Source of the DNA: Flavobacterium panacis
Lineage (GTDB): Bacteria > Bacteroidota > Bacteroidia > Flavobacteriales > Flavobacteriaceae
Assembly (NCBI RefSeq): GCF_024649945.1
Contig: NZ_JANKMS010000008.1
Coordinates: 248,001-312,000, forward strand
Length of the DNA: 64,000 nucleotides
Reading direction: 5' to 3'
The position numbers were made by a program, and so were the translations under genes. Below, one piece after another: positions 35,764 through 45,867 of this stretch. The stretch's first letter is position 1. The number at the start of each line of letters is the position of its first letter. The notes under the pieces were generated by a model that was not told where the DNA came from, did no database searches, and saw nothing but the letters and a program-made list of their open reading frames with translations.

Positions 35764-37145
35764 TAATATGCTTTTTTATCGCCTTTGAAAATGTTAATTA
35801 TCGTTTGCGAAATTATTTTTAGATCCAAGATTAAAGACCAGTTTTCGATATAAAAAACATCAAATTTTATTCTGTTTATCATATCTCTTTCTACAGTTAT
35901 TTCTCCTCTAAAACCACTTACTTGTGCTAATCCGGTAATACCAGGCTTCACACAATGTCTGATCATGTATTTTTTTACTCTATTACCATATTCCTTATTT
36001 TGAGACCATAAATGCGGTCTTGGCCCTACAACCGACATATCTCCTAACAAAACATTGATAAATTGAGGCAGTTCATCTATACTGGTTTTTCGCATAAATC
36101 GACCTATTTTTGTAACACGCGGATCATTTTTTGACGCTTCTTTTTCTGTTGTTTTGTTAATGTACATGGAACGAAATTTATAACATACAAATTCATTTTC
36201 TTCCATCCCAGGTCTTCCTTGCCTAAAAAATACTGGCCCTTTTGACTCTAATTTTATTAAAATTGCCAATAGAGGAATTAACCATGACAACAAAAATACA
36301 ATTACAAGTATAGAAAATATAATATCAAAAAAACGTTTTATAAATTTAATCGCCGGTTCGTTAAGCATGGTTTGTTTTAACGAAAGCACCGGAAAAAAAT
36401 CATAATAATCTATTTTTAAATTTTTAGAAAAAATCTCCTTTGTATCTGGAATAAATTTTAGGGTTTTATTATTTTCATCTGCAAAATCAATCAGGTCTTT
36501 TAAGCTTTTATTTGAAACTTCACTCAAAGAACAATAAATTTCGTCAATTTCATTTTCTATCACAAATGGCTTTAAATCAACTAATTTACCAGTAATATTT
36601 GAATTAACTTTTTTATCTGAGAAATATCCCAAAAATCTGTATCCGTAGTCTTTTCTTGTTTCAAATAGATCTTTTAATCGAATGGCTTCAGGACTAAGCC
36701 CAATAATAACCGCACTTCTATAGTTACTGCCTGTTATAATTCTATATTCTTTTAGATAAAAAAACAAAGCAAATTTAAAAACGGTAACCAACACTAAAAC
36801 GAGCGATATAAACAGTAAAATCTTTGATTCGTCAAAAATTGCTTGTCTTGAAAACGGAAAAAAAGCAATAATGGTTAAAAGAAACAAAATTGCTTGTTTT
36901 ATGATTTTTGATACAATAACGATTGGTACCGTAAAACGATATATGCTGTAAAATTTAATTGAAAATGCAACAATTGCCCATGCTACATTTTGATATAAAA
37001 TGAGTATCCAAACATTTGAAACCAGATTTTTAAAAGCAAAAAAACTGACTATCGAAATCACAAAAAGGTCGATTAAAATACTTATTGGCCGAATATATTT
37101 TGAATACCTTCCTGTGTGAAATTTGCTCATATAACTCCTGTACAA
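35763..37145 (-). CDS. Priming sugar-phosphate transferase (polyprenyl-phosphate, WbaP/WcaJ-like)
   Basis: Starts repeat-unit synthesis by moving a sugar-1-phosphate onto undecaprenyl phosphate. The 460-residue protein has four N-terminal membrane helices (to about 140), a CoA-binding-like middle domain and the C-terminal bacterial sugar transferase domain (about 265-460): FFRQGRPG, CYKFRSMYIN, then RKTSIDELPQFINVLLGDMS and VVGPRPH. All catalytic segments are intact. The sugar (glucose, galactose or an amino sugar) is not readable. The gene overlaps the GT2 gene by 1 bp and lies 49 bp after the decarboxylase-like gene. Confidence 0.94.
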   Translation of the reverse strand: MYRSYMSKFHTGRYSKYIRPISILIDLFVISIVSFFAFKNLVSNVWILILYQNVAWAIVAFSIKFYSIYRFTVPIVIVSKIIKQAILFLLTIIAFFPFSRQAIFDESKILLFISLVLVLVTVFKFALFFYLKEYRIITGSNYRSAVIIGLSPEAIRLKDLFETRKDYGYRFLGYFSDKKVNSNITGKLVDLKPFVIENEIDEIYCSLSEVSNKSLKDLIDFADENNKTLKFIPDTKEIFSKNLKIDYYDFFPVLSLKQTMLNEPAIKFIKRFFDIIFSILVIVFLLSWLIPLLAILIKLESKGPVFFRQGRPGMEENEFVCYKFRSMYINKTTEKEASKNDPRVTKIGRFMRKTSIDELPQFINVLLGDMSVVGPRPHLWSQNKEYGNRVKKYMIRHCVKPGITGLAQVSGFRGEITVERDMINRIKFDVFYIENWSLILDLKIISQTIINIFKGDKKAY

Positions 37146-37194
37146 TTTTTATTCTATATAAATATATACTTCAAAAACTGATTACTGATTACTG

Positions 37195-38178
37195 TTATTT
37201 AATATAGCTTGAAAAGTCCTTGTGCTCTTCCTTAGAAAGTTCTTCTTTAGAAAGTGATCTGAAATAATCATATGTTATTCTCATTCCTTCGGCTCGACTA
37301 ACTTTTGCTTCCCAGCCAAGTAATTCTTTAGCTTTTGTAGTATCCGGCTGACGCTGCAATGGATCATTTACAGGTAATGGATGGTATATCACTTTTTGAT
37401 TTGTTCCTGTAAGTTTTATGATTTCTTCAGCAAAATCTTTTATGGTAATCTCGTCTGGATTTCCAATATTTACTGGATATACATAATCAGAATGCAGTAA
37501 TCTAAAAATACCTTCAACCTGATCATCAACATAACAAAATGAACGAGTTTGCATACCGTCTCCAAAAATAGTTAAATCTTCTCCGCGAAGTGCTTGACCG
37601 ATAAATGCAGGAATTACTCGTCCGTCATTTAATCGCATTCTTGGACCGTAAGTATTAAAAATACGTACGATTCGAGTTTCTACTCCGTGAAAGGTATGAT
37701 ATGCCATTGTAATGGATTCCTGAAAACGTTTCGCTTCGTCGTAAACGCCTCTTGGCCCAATTGTATTTACGTTTCCATAGTATTCTTCAGTTTGCGGATG
37801 CACTAAAGGATCTCCATATACTTCTGAAGTAGATGCAATAAGAATCCTTGCTTTTTTAACTCGTGCCAAACCTAGTAAATTGTGAGTTCCTAACGATCCT
37901 ACTTTTAAAGTCTGGATTGGAATTTTCAAATAATCTATAGGACTTGCTGGAGAAGCAAAATGCAAAATGTAATCTAATTCGCCTGGTATATGAACAAATT
38001 TTGTAATGTCGTGATGGTAAAATTCAAAATGCTCTAACTTGAATAAATGCTCAATATTTTTAAGATCTCCTGTAATCAAATTATCCATTCCGATAACAAA
38101 ATAACCTTCCTTGATAAATCTGTCGCACAAATGTGATCCTAAAAAACCCGCTGCTCCGGTAATAAGTATTCTTTTCAT
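37195..38178 (-). CDS. NAD-dependent epimerase/dehydratase, UDP-glucuronate decarboxylase-like
   Basis: Short-chain dehydrogenase/reductase of 327 residues, probably making UDP-xylose (or a related sugar) from UDP-glucuronate. NAD-binding ITGAAGFLGSHLCDRF at the N-terminus, TSEVYGDP with the catalytic Ser/Thr, YDEAK (Tyr-x-x-x-Lys) and the sugar-binding RIFNTYGPRM are visible and match the UXS subgroup. The start at 38178 (MKRILITG) is chosen; an upstream ATG at 38292 would add a 38-residue tail unlike the family. Confidence 0.92.
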   Translation of the reverse strand: MKRILITGAAGFLGSHLCDRFIKEGYFVIGMDNLITGDLKNIEHLFKLEHFEFYHHDITKFVHIPGELDYILHFASPASPIDYLKIPIQTLKVGSLGTHNLLGLARVKKARILIASTSEVYGDPLVHPQTEEYYGNVNTIGPRGVYDEAKRFQESITMAYHTFHGVETRIVRIFNTYGPRMRLNDGRVIPAFIGQALRGEDLTIFGDGMQTRSFCYVDDQVEGIFRLLHSDYVYPVNIGNPDEITIKDFAEEIIKLTGTNQKVIYHPLPVNDPLQRQPDTTKAKELLGWEAKVSRAEGMRITYDYFRSLSKEELSKEEHKDFSSYIK

Positions 38179-38342
38179 AATGATTTTGTTGAACCTTTTT
38201 GTTTTTGGTAATCTATGTAAACTTGCACAAATGTAATAAAATATCTTACCTTTCAAATTGACTAAAAACTTAATGAATAAGAGAATTTGCATTTTTTATT
38301 CATTATTAAATCGCTTTATTCTATTTTTACGAAACTAAATTT

Positions 38343-39461
38343 TTGAATGCTTTGAAAGTTGTACATATTGTGGAAGCACTAGAAGGTGGTGTTTATACTT
38401 ATTTTAAGGATTTGTCGGCTTTCTTTGGTGATGAAAAAAAAAGCGAAGCCATAGAAACTGCTATCATTTACAGCAGTAACAGAAATGGTGTAAGTTTACA
38501 AAAAGTTAATACTGAGTTTTCCAATAATGTTACCTTAATCAATCTCGATATGGTCCGAGAGATTTCATTCTTTCAGGATTATAGAGCTATTATCAAACTT
38601 CATAGAGAACTTAAAAAATTAAAACCAGATATTATTCATCTTCATTCTTCAAAAGCTGGAGTTTTAGGACGAATCGCTGCATTTTTCTTATTCAAAAAAG
38701 TCAAGTTGTTTTATACCCCACATGGCTATGCTTTTCTAAGAACCGATATATCAAAAAATACAAAAAAATTCTATTCTGGTATTGAAAAAAGTTTTCAACG
38801 CCTTTTTGGTGGAACTATAATTGCCTGCGGAGATACAGAATTTGAAATTGCAAAAAAAATTGGCCCTGCAGAACTAATTCGAAATGGAGTTGATATTGAT
38901 GATATTCGTCAGCATTATTTGCCTCAAGAAAATACAAAACTAACAATCGGAATTTTAGGAAGAATAACTGCTGCAAGAAATCCCAAAATGTTCAATGATA
39001 TCGCTCTGAGTTTTCCTCAGTTTAATTTTATCTGGATTGGTGACGGAGAATTAAATCATTTAATTACAGCACAAAATATCACAATTACGGGCTGGATTCT
39101 AGACAAAAAAATGGTTTTTGAACAAATGAATGCTATAGACATTTATCTTCAAACTTCTTTATGGGAAGGTCTGCCTATCGCTATTTTAGAAGCCATGGTT
39201 TTGGAAAAACCTGTAATTGCAACTAACATTATTGGAAATAAAGATATCGTTGTTCCAAACAAAACAGGATTTCTTTTTAATACAATTGATGAATTAGAAA
39301 ACTATTTTGAGATTCTGAAAGACAATAAAACAAGAGCAGAATTAGGCAAAAATGGATTAAAAAGATGTTATCAATATTTTGATAAAAACAAAAATTTTAA
39401 GCAGCTTCTAGAACTTTATCAACGGTACATCTTTGCAGAAGCCAATAACTTGAAAAAATAG
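38343..39461 (+). CDS. Glycosyltransferase family 4
   Basis: GT-B glycosyltransferase of 372 residues. N-terminal HIVEALEGGVYTYFKDLSAF and LHSSKAGVLGRIAAFF, and the C-terminal donor-binding EGLPIAILEAMVLEKPVIAT with the E-x7-E pattern, are typical of GT4. The start is a TTG at 38343 or 38352; no ATG is in frame nearby. It is the only plus-strand glycosyltransferase in this region and converges on the O-antigen-ligase-like gene with a 65-bp overlap. Confidence 0.9.
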   Translation: MNALKVVHIVEALEGGVYTYFKDLSAFFGDEKKSEAIETAIIYSSNRNGVSLQKVNTEFSNNVTLINLDMVREISFFQDYRAIIKLHRELKKLKPDIIHLHSSKAGVLGRIAAFFLFKKVKLFYTPHGYAFLRTDISKNTKKFYSGIEKSFQRLFGGTIIACGDTEFEIAKKIGPAELIRNGVDIDDIRQHYLPQENTKLTIGILGRITAARNPKMFNDIALSFPQFNFIWIGDGELNHLITAQNITITGWILDKKMVFEQMNAIDIYLQTSLWEGLPIAILEAMVLEKPVIATNIIGNKDIVVPNKTGFLFNTIDELENYFEILKDNKTRAELGKNGLKRCYQYFDKNKNFKQLLELYQRYIFAEANNLKK

Positions 39462-40713
39462 AAAACCAAAATCCGCTAAAGGCAATACCGTCAAATCGTA
39501 GCAGGAAATCATCTGTTATGTTTGAAGTGAAAAAAATGATAAAAAACGAAATGATAATAGCGTTTTTTAAATTAATTCCTAAATATCCAATAGTAAAAAT
39601 ATATAGTATTACTACTATCGGACCCAGAATTCCAAACTTGAGTAGAAAATCTAAAAACTGATTGTGTGTCGGGAATTCATATTTAGCCAAAAAATGCTGA
39701 TTTGTTTCTTTGTAATATTTATTTAATTCTGGTTTTCCGTCTGAGGCACCAACGCCAAAAGGAAGATTTTTAATAGATAATTCCCATGCTGATTTCCAGA
39801 TCGAAAGTCTGGTTGCCAGAGTATTAAAAGCATAAATTTCTGGATGATCAATTTCGTCTAGCTTCCCTACTTTATCCATATATGCAAAAGTAACGGTAGA
39901 GTATTTTTGTTTCATATAAGGATTCTTCTGTACAAAAAAGAATAAAATACTGCCTAACACAAATAGAAGTCCAATTAACATTAATGCAATTTTACCGAAG
40001 CTGATTTTTGATTTTATTTGGATAATAAAAACAACTGCAAAACCAATCAGAACATTTACTAATGCCATTCTTGTATTGACCAAAAGCACAAATAAAAAAG
40101 ATAACAAGAACATTATAAAACGAAGAACTTTTAGTCTTATTTTCTCATTTTTCTGAAAACTGTCAAACACAAAATAAAATGCACAAACAGAAACAAAAGC
40201 TAAGTGCATATTTAGCGCTGGCGCATGAATACCAATGCTGTCTGCAAATTTATAACCCATTTCAAAAAGGTCAATTCTGTTTAAATATTTGCTTAATAAA
40301 TCAGGGTAAATGATATAAAACCTTATAGCAAACAGCAGCATTAAAATGGTTGTTGAGATACTGTAAATTTCAACCAATTTAAAAAATTTTACTCTTCGAT
40401 AATTTCCAATAATAAAAATGGGAAACAATACTAATGAAGTACTTTTTTCAATTGCTTTTAGTCCTTTAGAAAAAGAATCATTGTTCCAAAACATTAATAA
40501 TTCTAGCAAAACTGGTGAAGCAATAACCAGTATTAAAATCCATGACGTTCTGGTAAATTTTAATTTTCGAATAAAAATCAAATTAAAAACACCAAACAAA
40601 ATAATCAATAATGAACATGGTTTTCTGAAAATCATTGCAATAGCAATCAGACACAAAAAAACATGGAATAACTTATTGAAGTTTTTTTCTGAAAGATTCA
40701 TAGTATAATGCAA
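39397..40713 (-). CDS. O-antigen ligase/polymerase-like membrane protein
   Basis: Polytopic membrane protein of 438 residues with about 12 hydrophobic segments and a large periplasmic loop (about 255-330) containing LSIWKSAWELSIKNLPFGVG followed by THNQFLDFLLKFGI. This loop pattern is that of Wzy_C proteins (O-antigen ligase WaaL or polymerase Wzy). Which of the two it is cannot be decided. It overlaps the upstream membrane-protein gene by 41 bp; a second start at 40701 would shorten the overlap. Confidence 0.85.
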   Translation of the reverse strand: MHYTMNLSEKNFNKLFHVFLCLIAIAMIFRKPCSLLIILFGVFNLIFIRKLKFTRTSWILILVIASPVLLELLMFWNNDSFSKGLKAIEKSTSLVLFPIFIIGNYRRVKFFKLVEIYSISTTILMLLFAIRFYIIYPDLLSKYLNRIDLFEMGYKFADSIGIHAPALNMHLAFVSVCAFYFVFDSFQKNEKIRLKVLRFIMFLLSFLFVLLVNTRMALVNVLIGFAVVFIIQIKSKISFGKIALMLIGLLFVLGSILFFFVQKNPYMKQKYSTVTFAYMDKVGKLDEIDHPEIYAFNTLATRLSIWKSAWELSIKNLPFGVGASDGKPELNKYYKETNQHFLAKYEFPTHNQFLDFLLKFGILGPIVVILYIFTIGYLGINLKNAIIISFFIIFFTSNITDDFLLRFDGIAFSGFWFSIFSSYWLLQRCTVDKVLEAA

Positions 40714-41737
40714 AATAGATTAACGGAAAAATACCCATTTTATGGCGTACAGCTGTACCCAAATCTGGCTCAAAAACACCTTGTACAATAAAAAAAGCAA
40801 AAATAATGAGCAGAACCAAAAGCTCTTTAGCGTATACTTTTCTATCTACTAGGCATTTAGCAAAACGAACTAATAAAATATAAAATAACAGCAGCTGCCA
40901 GATTATAAATATAATAATTTGAGGAGAAAATATGTGTTTTAAGCCATTTAAAGGAATATTGACAGTAAAAAAACCATAAAAAATACCAATTGTTTCCCCA
41001 TACCAAGTATCAGCTTCTACAGGTGAAATTATTATAGAATTGGCATCTGCAGAACCAACCCGATCGTTGTTTACCACTTCGCGACTAATTTCGGAAAGAT
41101 ATTTTCCCTTTAAAATTCCATGACTAAAGGATAAAAAGACAGCAATCAATAAACCATAAAATATAGTGGTTACGGTTTTATTTTTAAAGCTTACTAAACT
41201 TATTAAATACATTCCGCCACCAATAACGGGAATTAAGAGATAATAAGGTCTAAAAAGCGCTCCGAAAATTAACAATAAAAGGATGGAATATAAAATCGTT
41301 TTTTTTAAAGAAATCTCTTGATTTCTACACATAAAAACAATGGGACAGAGATATAAAAAAGTAATAAACTCCTTTGAGGGCATGGATACAAAAACGGCAA
41401 TCATTAAGATTCCCATATAGACTAATAAATTCTTAACGTTTAGTCTTTCAAAATGCTCTGGAATACCGATTTTATATAAAATATACATTAAAACAGGAAA
41501 CTGAATCAAAGCAATAACCGGAAATGGTAAATAACGAAGGCCTGAAATTTTGTAAAGCAAAATTGAAAGAGGATAACTTCCAAAATAACCTATTTCATTT
41601 CCCCTGTCGTAGGCTATAATAGCAGCATCATAAAAAAACTTAGGAGGCAAAACAAAAAAAGCCAGCGACGCAACAATCAAATTTGCCGCCACAATCAGCA
41701 AAAATGCTGCTTTACTTTTTAGTATTTTGGTTTTCAT
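40673..41737 (-). CDS. Polytopic membrane protein of the polysaccharide locus (EpsG/Wzy-like)
   Basis: A 354-residue membrane protein with about ten hydrophobic segments, no recognised catalytic motif and a long extracytoplasmic loop (about 215-265). Position between a flippase and an O-antigen-ligase-like protein, and the overall topology, suggest an EpsG/Wzy-type polymerase. If so, one of this pair is probably the polymerase and the other the ligase. Family not confirmed. Confidence 0.65.
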   Translation of the reverse strand: MKTKILKSKAAFLLIVAANLIVASLAFFVLPPKFFYDAAIIAYDRGNEIGYFGSYPLSILLYKISGLRYLPFPVIALIQFPVLMYILYKIGIPEHFERLNVKNLLVYMGILMIAVFVSMPSKEFITFLYLCPIVFMCRNQEISLKKTILYSILLLLIFGALFRPYYLLIPVIGGGMYLISLVSFKNKTVTTIFYGLLIAVFLSFSHGILKGKYLSEISREVVNNDRVGSADANSIIISPVEADTWYGETIGIFYGFFTVNIPLNGLKHIFSPQIIIFIIWQLLLFYILLVRFAKCLVDRKVYAKELLVLLIIFAFFIVQGVFEPDLGTAVRHKMGIFPLIYFALYYESFRKKLQ

Positions 41738-41752
41738 ATTTAAACTCGTTTT

Positions 41753-43057
41753 CTAATGCAGAAAAATCAATATTTTATCTTTCTTAAAGATGATTACAGC
41801 TGCTATACAATTCCAGAAAAAAGTACTCAAAACATATGCAATTGCTCCACCAGTCATTCCGTAAATAGGAATCAAAAACCGATTTAAAAGAAAGTTTATT
41901 ACAACGGCTACAATCAATATTATTTGAAAAATATGCTGCCTTCCAGTCATATTTAAGTAAACTGGAGCCGAACCAAATAGGGAGCAAATTCCCTGTCCAA
42001 TAATTAAAATTAAAAAAGCCTGCTGTGCAGCGATATATTGATGTCCGAAAAAAGACAAAACATCTTCAGAAAAAACACTGATTAAGAAAATTACGGGAAA
42101 AGTAATGCAGAAAATTAAACGAGCACTATTTTTCATAACTTTCTTAAGTTCAGTCATATTTTGACTTGAAAACAATTCTGCAATTTTTGCCGAAACAGTA
42201 ATATTTACAGTCAAAACAATAACGGATACAATGGTCATAATTTTTACTCCAACAGAATAAAATGCGACCGCTTCGTCGTTTCGATATTTTTTTAAAAACA
42301 TAATATCAAAACACATTAATAAAAACATAGCCATCCCGCTTATTGCAATGGGATATGATTTTGTGAAAATCTCTTTTTTAGAGAAAATTTCTGGTGTACT
42401 TTTTTCTACAGTTTTATTAAAATAAATGAAAACAAAAATTGAACTTAAAATCGCTAAAACAACAAATCCTAATAAAAAAACATCTACTAAATACGCTTCC
42501 TTATGCCAATAAAATAAGACTACACAACCAACAATAAGCGGAATATATTTTAAGATATTTCTAAATAATTCTGCAATATATAATTTATCTAAAGCTCTAA
42601 AAACCTCTGTATTAAAAAGTGATATTCCGTAGAAAAATAAAACTGCAGCACCTTTTAAAAGTATGGTATAAACCTCATCATCTAAAAAATAGTTATTTAT
42701 TCTTTTTTCATCGATACATAAAATGATGACTAAAGCCAGGATCGACGCGGTCAAAATCATGATGATCATTTTAAAATATACTTTTTTAAGCTGTCCAACT
42801 TCATTTTTACTTACCAAAAAACCTTTGAAATATAAAATGGACTGATCAAAACCAAGCATACAAATACAACCTGCAGCTAATAAAAATGAGCGTATAAAGT
42901 CGTACTGACCAACTAATTTTGGAGTATAATTCTTGGTTAAAAAAACAGTAAAGCCAAACAATAAAAGAACTCCAAATATTCGCAACATCAAAGTGCTTAA
43001 ACTTTGCTTTATAAATGCATTTTTTGAAATTCTTTCAAAGATTTTATTTGTTTTCAA
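41753..43057 (-). CDS. Polysaccharide flippase (Wzx-like)
   Basis: Inner-membrane MATE/Wzx-type flippase of 434 residues with about 12 to 14 membrane segments. The start MLRIFGVLLLFGFTVFLTKN and the internal repeats of paired helices are typical. It lies 7 bp after the Wzz-like gene. It is a second flippase, distinct from the one at 4.6-6.1 kb, and probably exports the repeat unit built by the local glycosyltransferases. Confidence 0.88.
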   Translation of the reverse strand: MKTNKIFERISKNAFIKQSLSTLMLRIFGVLLLFGFTVFLTKNYTPKLVGQYDFIRSFLLAAGCICMLGFDQSILYFKGFLVSKNEVGQLKKVYFKMIIMILTASILALVIILCIDEKRINNYFLDDEVYTILLKGAAVLFFYGISLFNTEVFRALDKLYIAELFRNILKYIPLIVGCVVLFYWHKEAYLVDVFLLGFVVLAILSSIFVFIYFNKTVEKSTPEIFSKKEIFTKSYPIAISGMAMFLLMCFDIMFLKKYRNDEAVAFYSVGVKIMTIVSVIVLTVNITVSAKIAELFSSQNMTELKKVMKNSARLIFCITFPVIFLISVFSEDVLSFFGHQYIAAQQAFLILIIGQGICSLFGSAPVYLNMTGRQHIFQIILIVAVVINFLLNRFLIPIYGMTGGAIAYVLSTFFWNCIAAVIIFKKDKILIFLH

Positions 43058-43064
43058 ATGAGTG

Positions 43065-44051
43065 TTATTTAACCTGCGATTTCAAAAGTTGTTTACGATA
43101 AAACTTTCTGAATAAATGAATTAGAACAAAAATTATAAGAAAAAATACTGGGAATATAATTTTAAAAATCCCATTTGTAATTTTAGTGTTATTGATGTTT
43201 AAAGTGGCATTGATTTCTTTAATCGCTTTATCATAATTCACCAATTTCAACCTGTTTTTCCCTTGATCAGTTATCAAATACTGTTTTGTTTTAATAATGT
43301 CATTCAACTGGGTGTTTTCGTTATAATATACCAGTTTATCATTTTTAGATCCGTTTTTTGCAGTGCTAGAAAAATTGTTTAAAACATTATTAATCTGAGC
43401 TATAATAGTATCATTCTGAACAATCTGCTCCTCTAGATTTTTATAACCAATTTTTTGAAGCGCATTAAAATATTCAGAGCTGTTTAAGTATTTCAGTAAT
43501 GGTTCTACAATATCTTTATCGTCTGTAATTTTGTTTGATACAAATGAAATAGTATGGAAAGTATAATTTTTACTTGTTACATTATCTTCTAAAACCTTCT
43601 TAACTTCACCAACCTCAGCCATTAATTTGATTAGCTCAAAATTCTGCTCTTTGTCTTCAATAAATTTATAAACATCTGCAATTGGTTTTACTTCAATTCT
43701 TTTGATTGTTTTTGGATGTTTGAGTCCAACAACATTCTTTAAGAAAACAGTATCTCCAACAACAATTTTAGATTTTATTAAATCGATTTTAGAATATAGA
43801 TAATCTACACTTCCAAAATTTGGTGTAACAATAACCTGGTTTTCAAATGTTTTTTTATTTGAATCTAAATACCATCCTAATCCAAATCCGAGAATTATTA
43901 AAATTAAAACGATAATCCAGTTTCTAACAAAAAACTGAATTGATCGAAAAATTAGTGCATTTATACGGTCGAAAAAACCACCAATACTTTTTGAAAGTTG
44001 AAAAATATCAATCTCTTGATCCGAATGATCCTGTGGTACTTTTGTACTCAT
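43065..44051 (-). CDS. Wzz-like chain-length determinant protein
   Basis: A 328-residue protein with one membrane helix near residues 43-60 and another near 292-312, flanking a long periplasmic helical domain. This two-TM layout with basic cytoplasmic ends is that of Wzz/GumC-like co-polymerases that set glycan chain length. The tyrosine-kinase domain found in some relatives is absent. The gene lies 8 bp after the DUF6909-like gene and 7 bp before the flippase. Confidence 0.8.
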   Translation of the reverse strand: MSTKVPQDHSDQEIDIFQLSKSIGGFFDRINALIFRSIQFFVRNWIIVLILIILGFGLGWYLDSNKKTFENQVIVTPNFGSVDYLYSKIDLIKSKIVVGDTVFLKNVVGLKHPKTIKRIEVKPIADVYKFIEDKEQNFELIKLMAEVGEVKKVLEDNVTSKNYTFHTISFVSNKITDDKDIVEPLLKYLNSSEYFNALQKIGYKNLEEQIVQNDTIIAQINNVLNNFSSTAKNGSKNDKLVYYNENTQLNDIIKTKQYLITDQGKNRLKLVNYDKAIKEINATLNINNTKITNGIFKIIFPVFFLIIFVLIHLFRKFYRKQLLKSQVK

Positions 44052-44059
44052 CTAAAATT

Positions 44060-45739
44060 CTATTTTATATTGAAAATTTGTTCTAAAATTTTAATTGTAA
44101 TCAAATAAGTTGGTTTTACACCTGTTGTTCCCAATCCGCCTGAAGCCAAAGTACTTCCTGTTTCCAACGGATTATCTGAAGCATAATAAGCATAACGAAC
44201 CTTAATATCCTGTGGCACACTTTTTCTAATTTTTGATGCCGATTGAATTGCTTTTTGGTAATAAGAACCTTCCATTTCAAGTCCGATTACTCCCCAGGTT
44301 GATTCGTGGAAGAATTTCAACAAATCTCTGTTTTGTAATGAAGTTCCTAAAACGGTAACCATTGCTCCTTCATAAATATCAATATCATTTCCTTCAAACA
44401 TGGAGCCTGTAAGTTCATTTTCGAAGAAATAATTATCAGCCGTTCCTTCGTTGATATGAGCCGTTGGAATCATGATATCTCCTTTTCCACCTTCCAGAAT
44501 TCCAGCTTTACCCATAATCGAAACCGATTTTACATTTAGTAAAGTCTCTTTTTTGAATGGTTTTAAAAGCTCATCAATTGTTTCATAAGCTTGTTCTCCA
44601 AAAGCATAATCCATTACAATGATGACTGGTTTTTCTTCACCTACATTGGCATGTGAAAATGCTGTTTTTGACCAGTCAATTTGAGCAGTATCAAAAATCT
44701 GAACATCGATGTTTGTTCCAGAACAATCTGGTAAAGAAATCATTCCGTTCTTAAATGCCAATTCTTCAACCTGAGTTCTAATTTCTTTTGAACCTGAACT
44801 GCTTAATTCTTCATAAATAAAGAAATCTGTTTTTCCTTTAAATTTAGTTTTTAACAAAGGCGTTGCAAAAATCGAATTCATGACACTATGCATGTTGGCA
44901 CTAATAACGTGAATTGGTCTTTTCAACAAATCATTTTCCTTTAGAACTTCTTTTATGTTTGTTGCCCAGATTTCCCCGTGAATGTGATGTCCAAGACGTT
45001 CACGCAAAACAGGACTAAAAGTAATTGTACGTTTGTTGTTTTCAACAATTTCCTCAATCGCTAATTTTCCTAACCAATAAATGACGTGCAAGAAACGGTC
45101 TGGTGCATTTTCTGAACCAAAAGCGTCGTAAATATCTAAAACTTCTTCGAAAGTTCTGGCTAAAATATTAGCAACATGCGAAATAGCTTTTTCTTTTTCA
45201 ACTTGGGAAAGCTTTTTAGTCTGCATTACCGCTTGTTCCAATTTCTGCCAATCACGAGAAACTTCTCCGCCGTCATCGATTAGAACTCTGTTTTTAATTT
45301 TATGAGATTCAATGAAAATAAAAGTCAAATGCGTTAGAATATCATAAATGTCAGAACGTCCACGTGTGATTTCTACGTTCATTTGTTCTTCGTCGATTCT
45401 GTAGCAATTTCTTCTTCTTTTTGGAGGAACAATCGGTTGGAAATGCGATTTAGAATAACCTTCGTCTGAAGTTAAATTGATAAAACGACATTGTTCAATT
45501 CCGATTGGAAGACGCTCAATAACGTATAAAAGTCCGTTCAATTCAACTTTTTCTTCTGCGATATTTCCGTAAATTTCGGGACGTAACGCTAATAATGATT
45601 CTCTTAAACTATCGCCAGAAACTCCCATTGGTTTGTAAAAACCACGGTTGAATAAATGACGCATTGTAATGTACATTTTTTCTATCGCTGCAGAAGATTC
45701 CTGCGCTCTTGATCTTGATATATGTTTGGTTTCTTTCAT
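44060..45739 (-). CDS. DUF6909-like protein with nucleoside phosphorylase/AMP nucleosidase-type C-terminus
   Basis: A 559-residue soluble protein. The N-terminal half (about 1-280) is helical and unrecognised. The C-terminal half carries nucleoside-phosphorylase-like features: MDYAFGEQAYETI, GKAGILEGGKGDIMIP and IGLEMEGSYY, the last holding the M-E-G ribose-binding motif. I recall it as the DUF6909 family of Bacteroidetes. AMP or nucleoside hydrolysis is plausible but unproven. It is the first gene of a minus-strand run into the Wzz-like gene (8-bp gap), an odd partner for capsule genes. A 7-bp hairpin (45757-45775) and a near-consensus TACTTTCG box (45796-45803) lie upstream. Confidence 0.75.
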   Translation of the reverse strand: MKETKHISRSRAQESSAAIEKMYITMRHLFNRGFYKPMGVSGDSLRESLLALRPEIYGNIAEEKVELNGLLYVIERLPIGIEQCRFINLTSDEGYSKSHFQPIVPPKRRRNCYRIDEEQMNVEITRGRSDIYDILTHLTFIFIESHKIKNRVLIDDGGEVSRDWQKLEQAVMQTKKLSQVEKEKAISHVANILARTFEEVLDIYDAFGSENAPDRFLHVIYWLGKLAIEEIVENNKRTITFSPVLRERLGHHIHGEIWATNIKEVLKENDLLKRPIHVISANMHSVMNSIFATPLLKTKFKGKTDFFIYEELSSSGSKEIRTQVEELAFKNGMISLPDCSGTNIDVQIFDTAQIDWSKTAFSHANVGEEKPVIIVMDYAFGEQAYETIDELLKPFKKETLLNVKSVSIMGKAGILEGGKGDIMIPTAHINEGTADNYFFENELTGSMFEGNDIDIYEGAMVTVLGTSLQNRDLLKFFHESTWGVIGLEMEGSYYQKAIQSASKIRKSVPQDIKVRYAYYASDNPLETGSTLASGGLGTTGVKPTYLITIKILEQIFNIK

Positions 45740-45867
45740 GTCTTTTTATTTTAAAAATCTTCTGCAAGAGAAGATGATTCGTGTATTCTGTAAACGAAAG
45801 TAGGAAATATTAATATTATTTCAATTGAAAACTAAAAATGTGATTTAATTATAACGTTTATTTCAAA

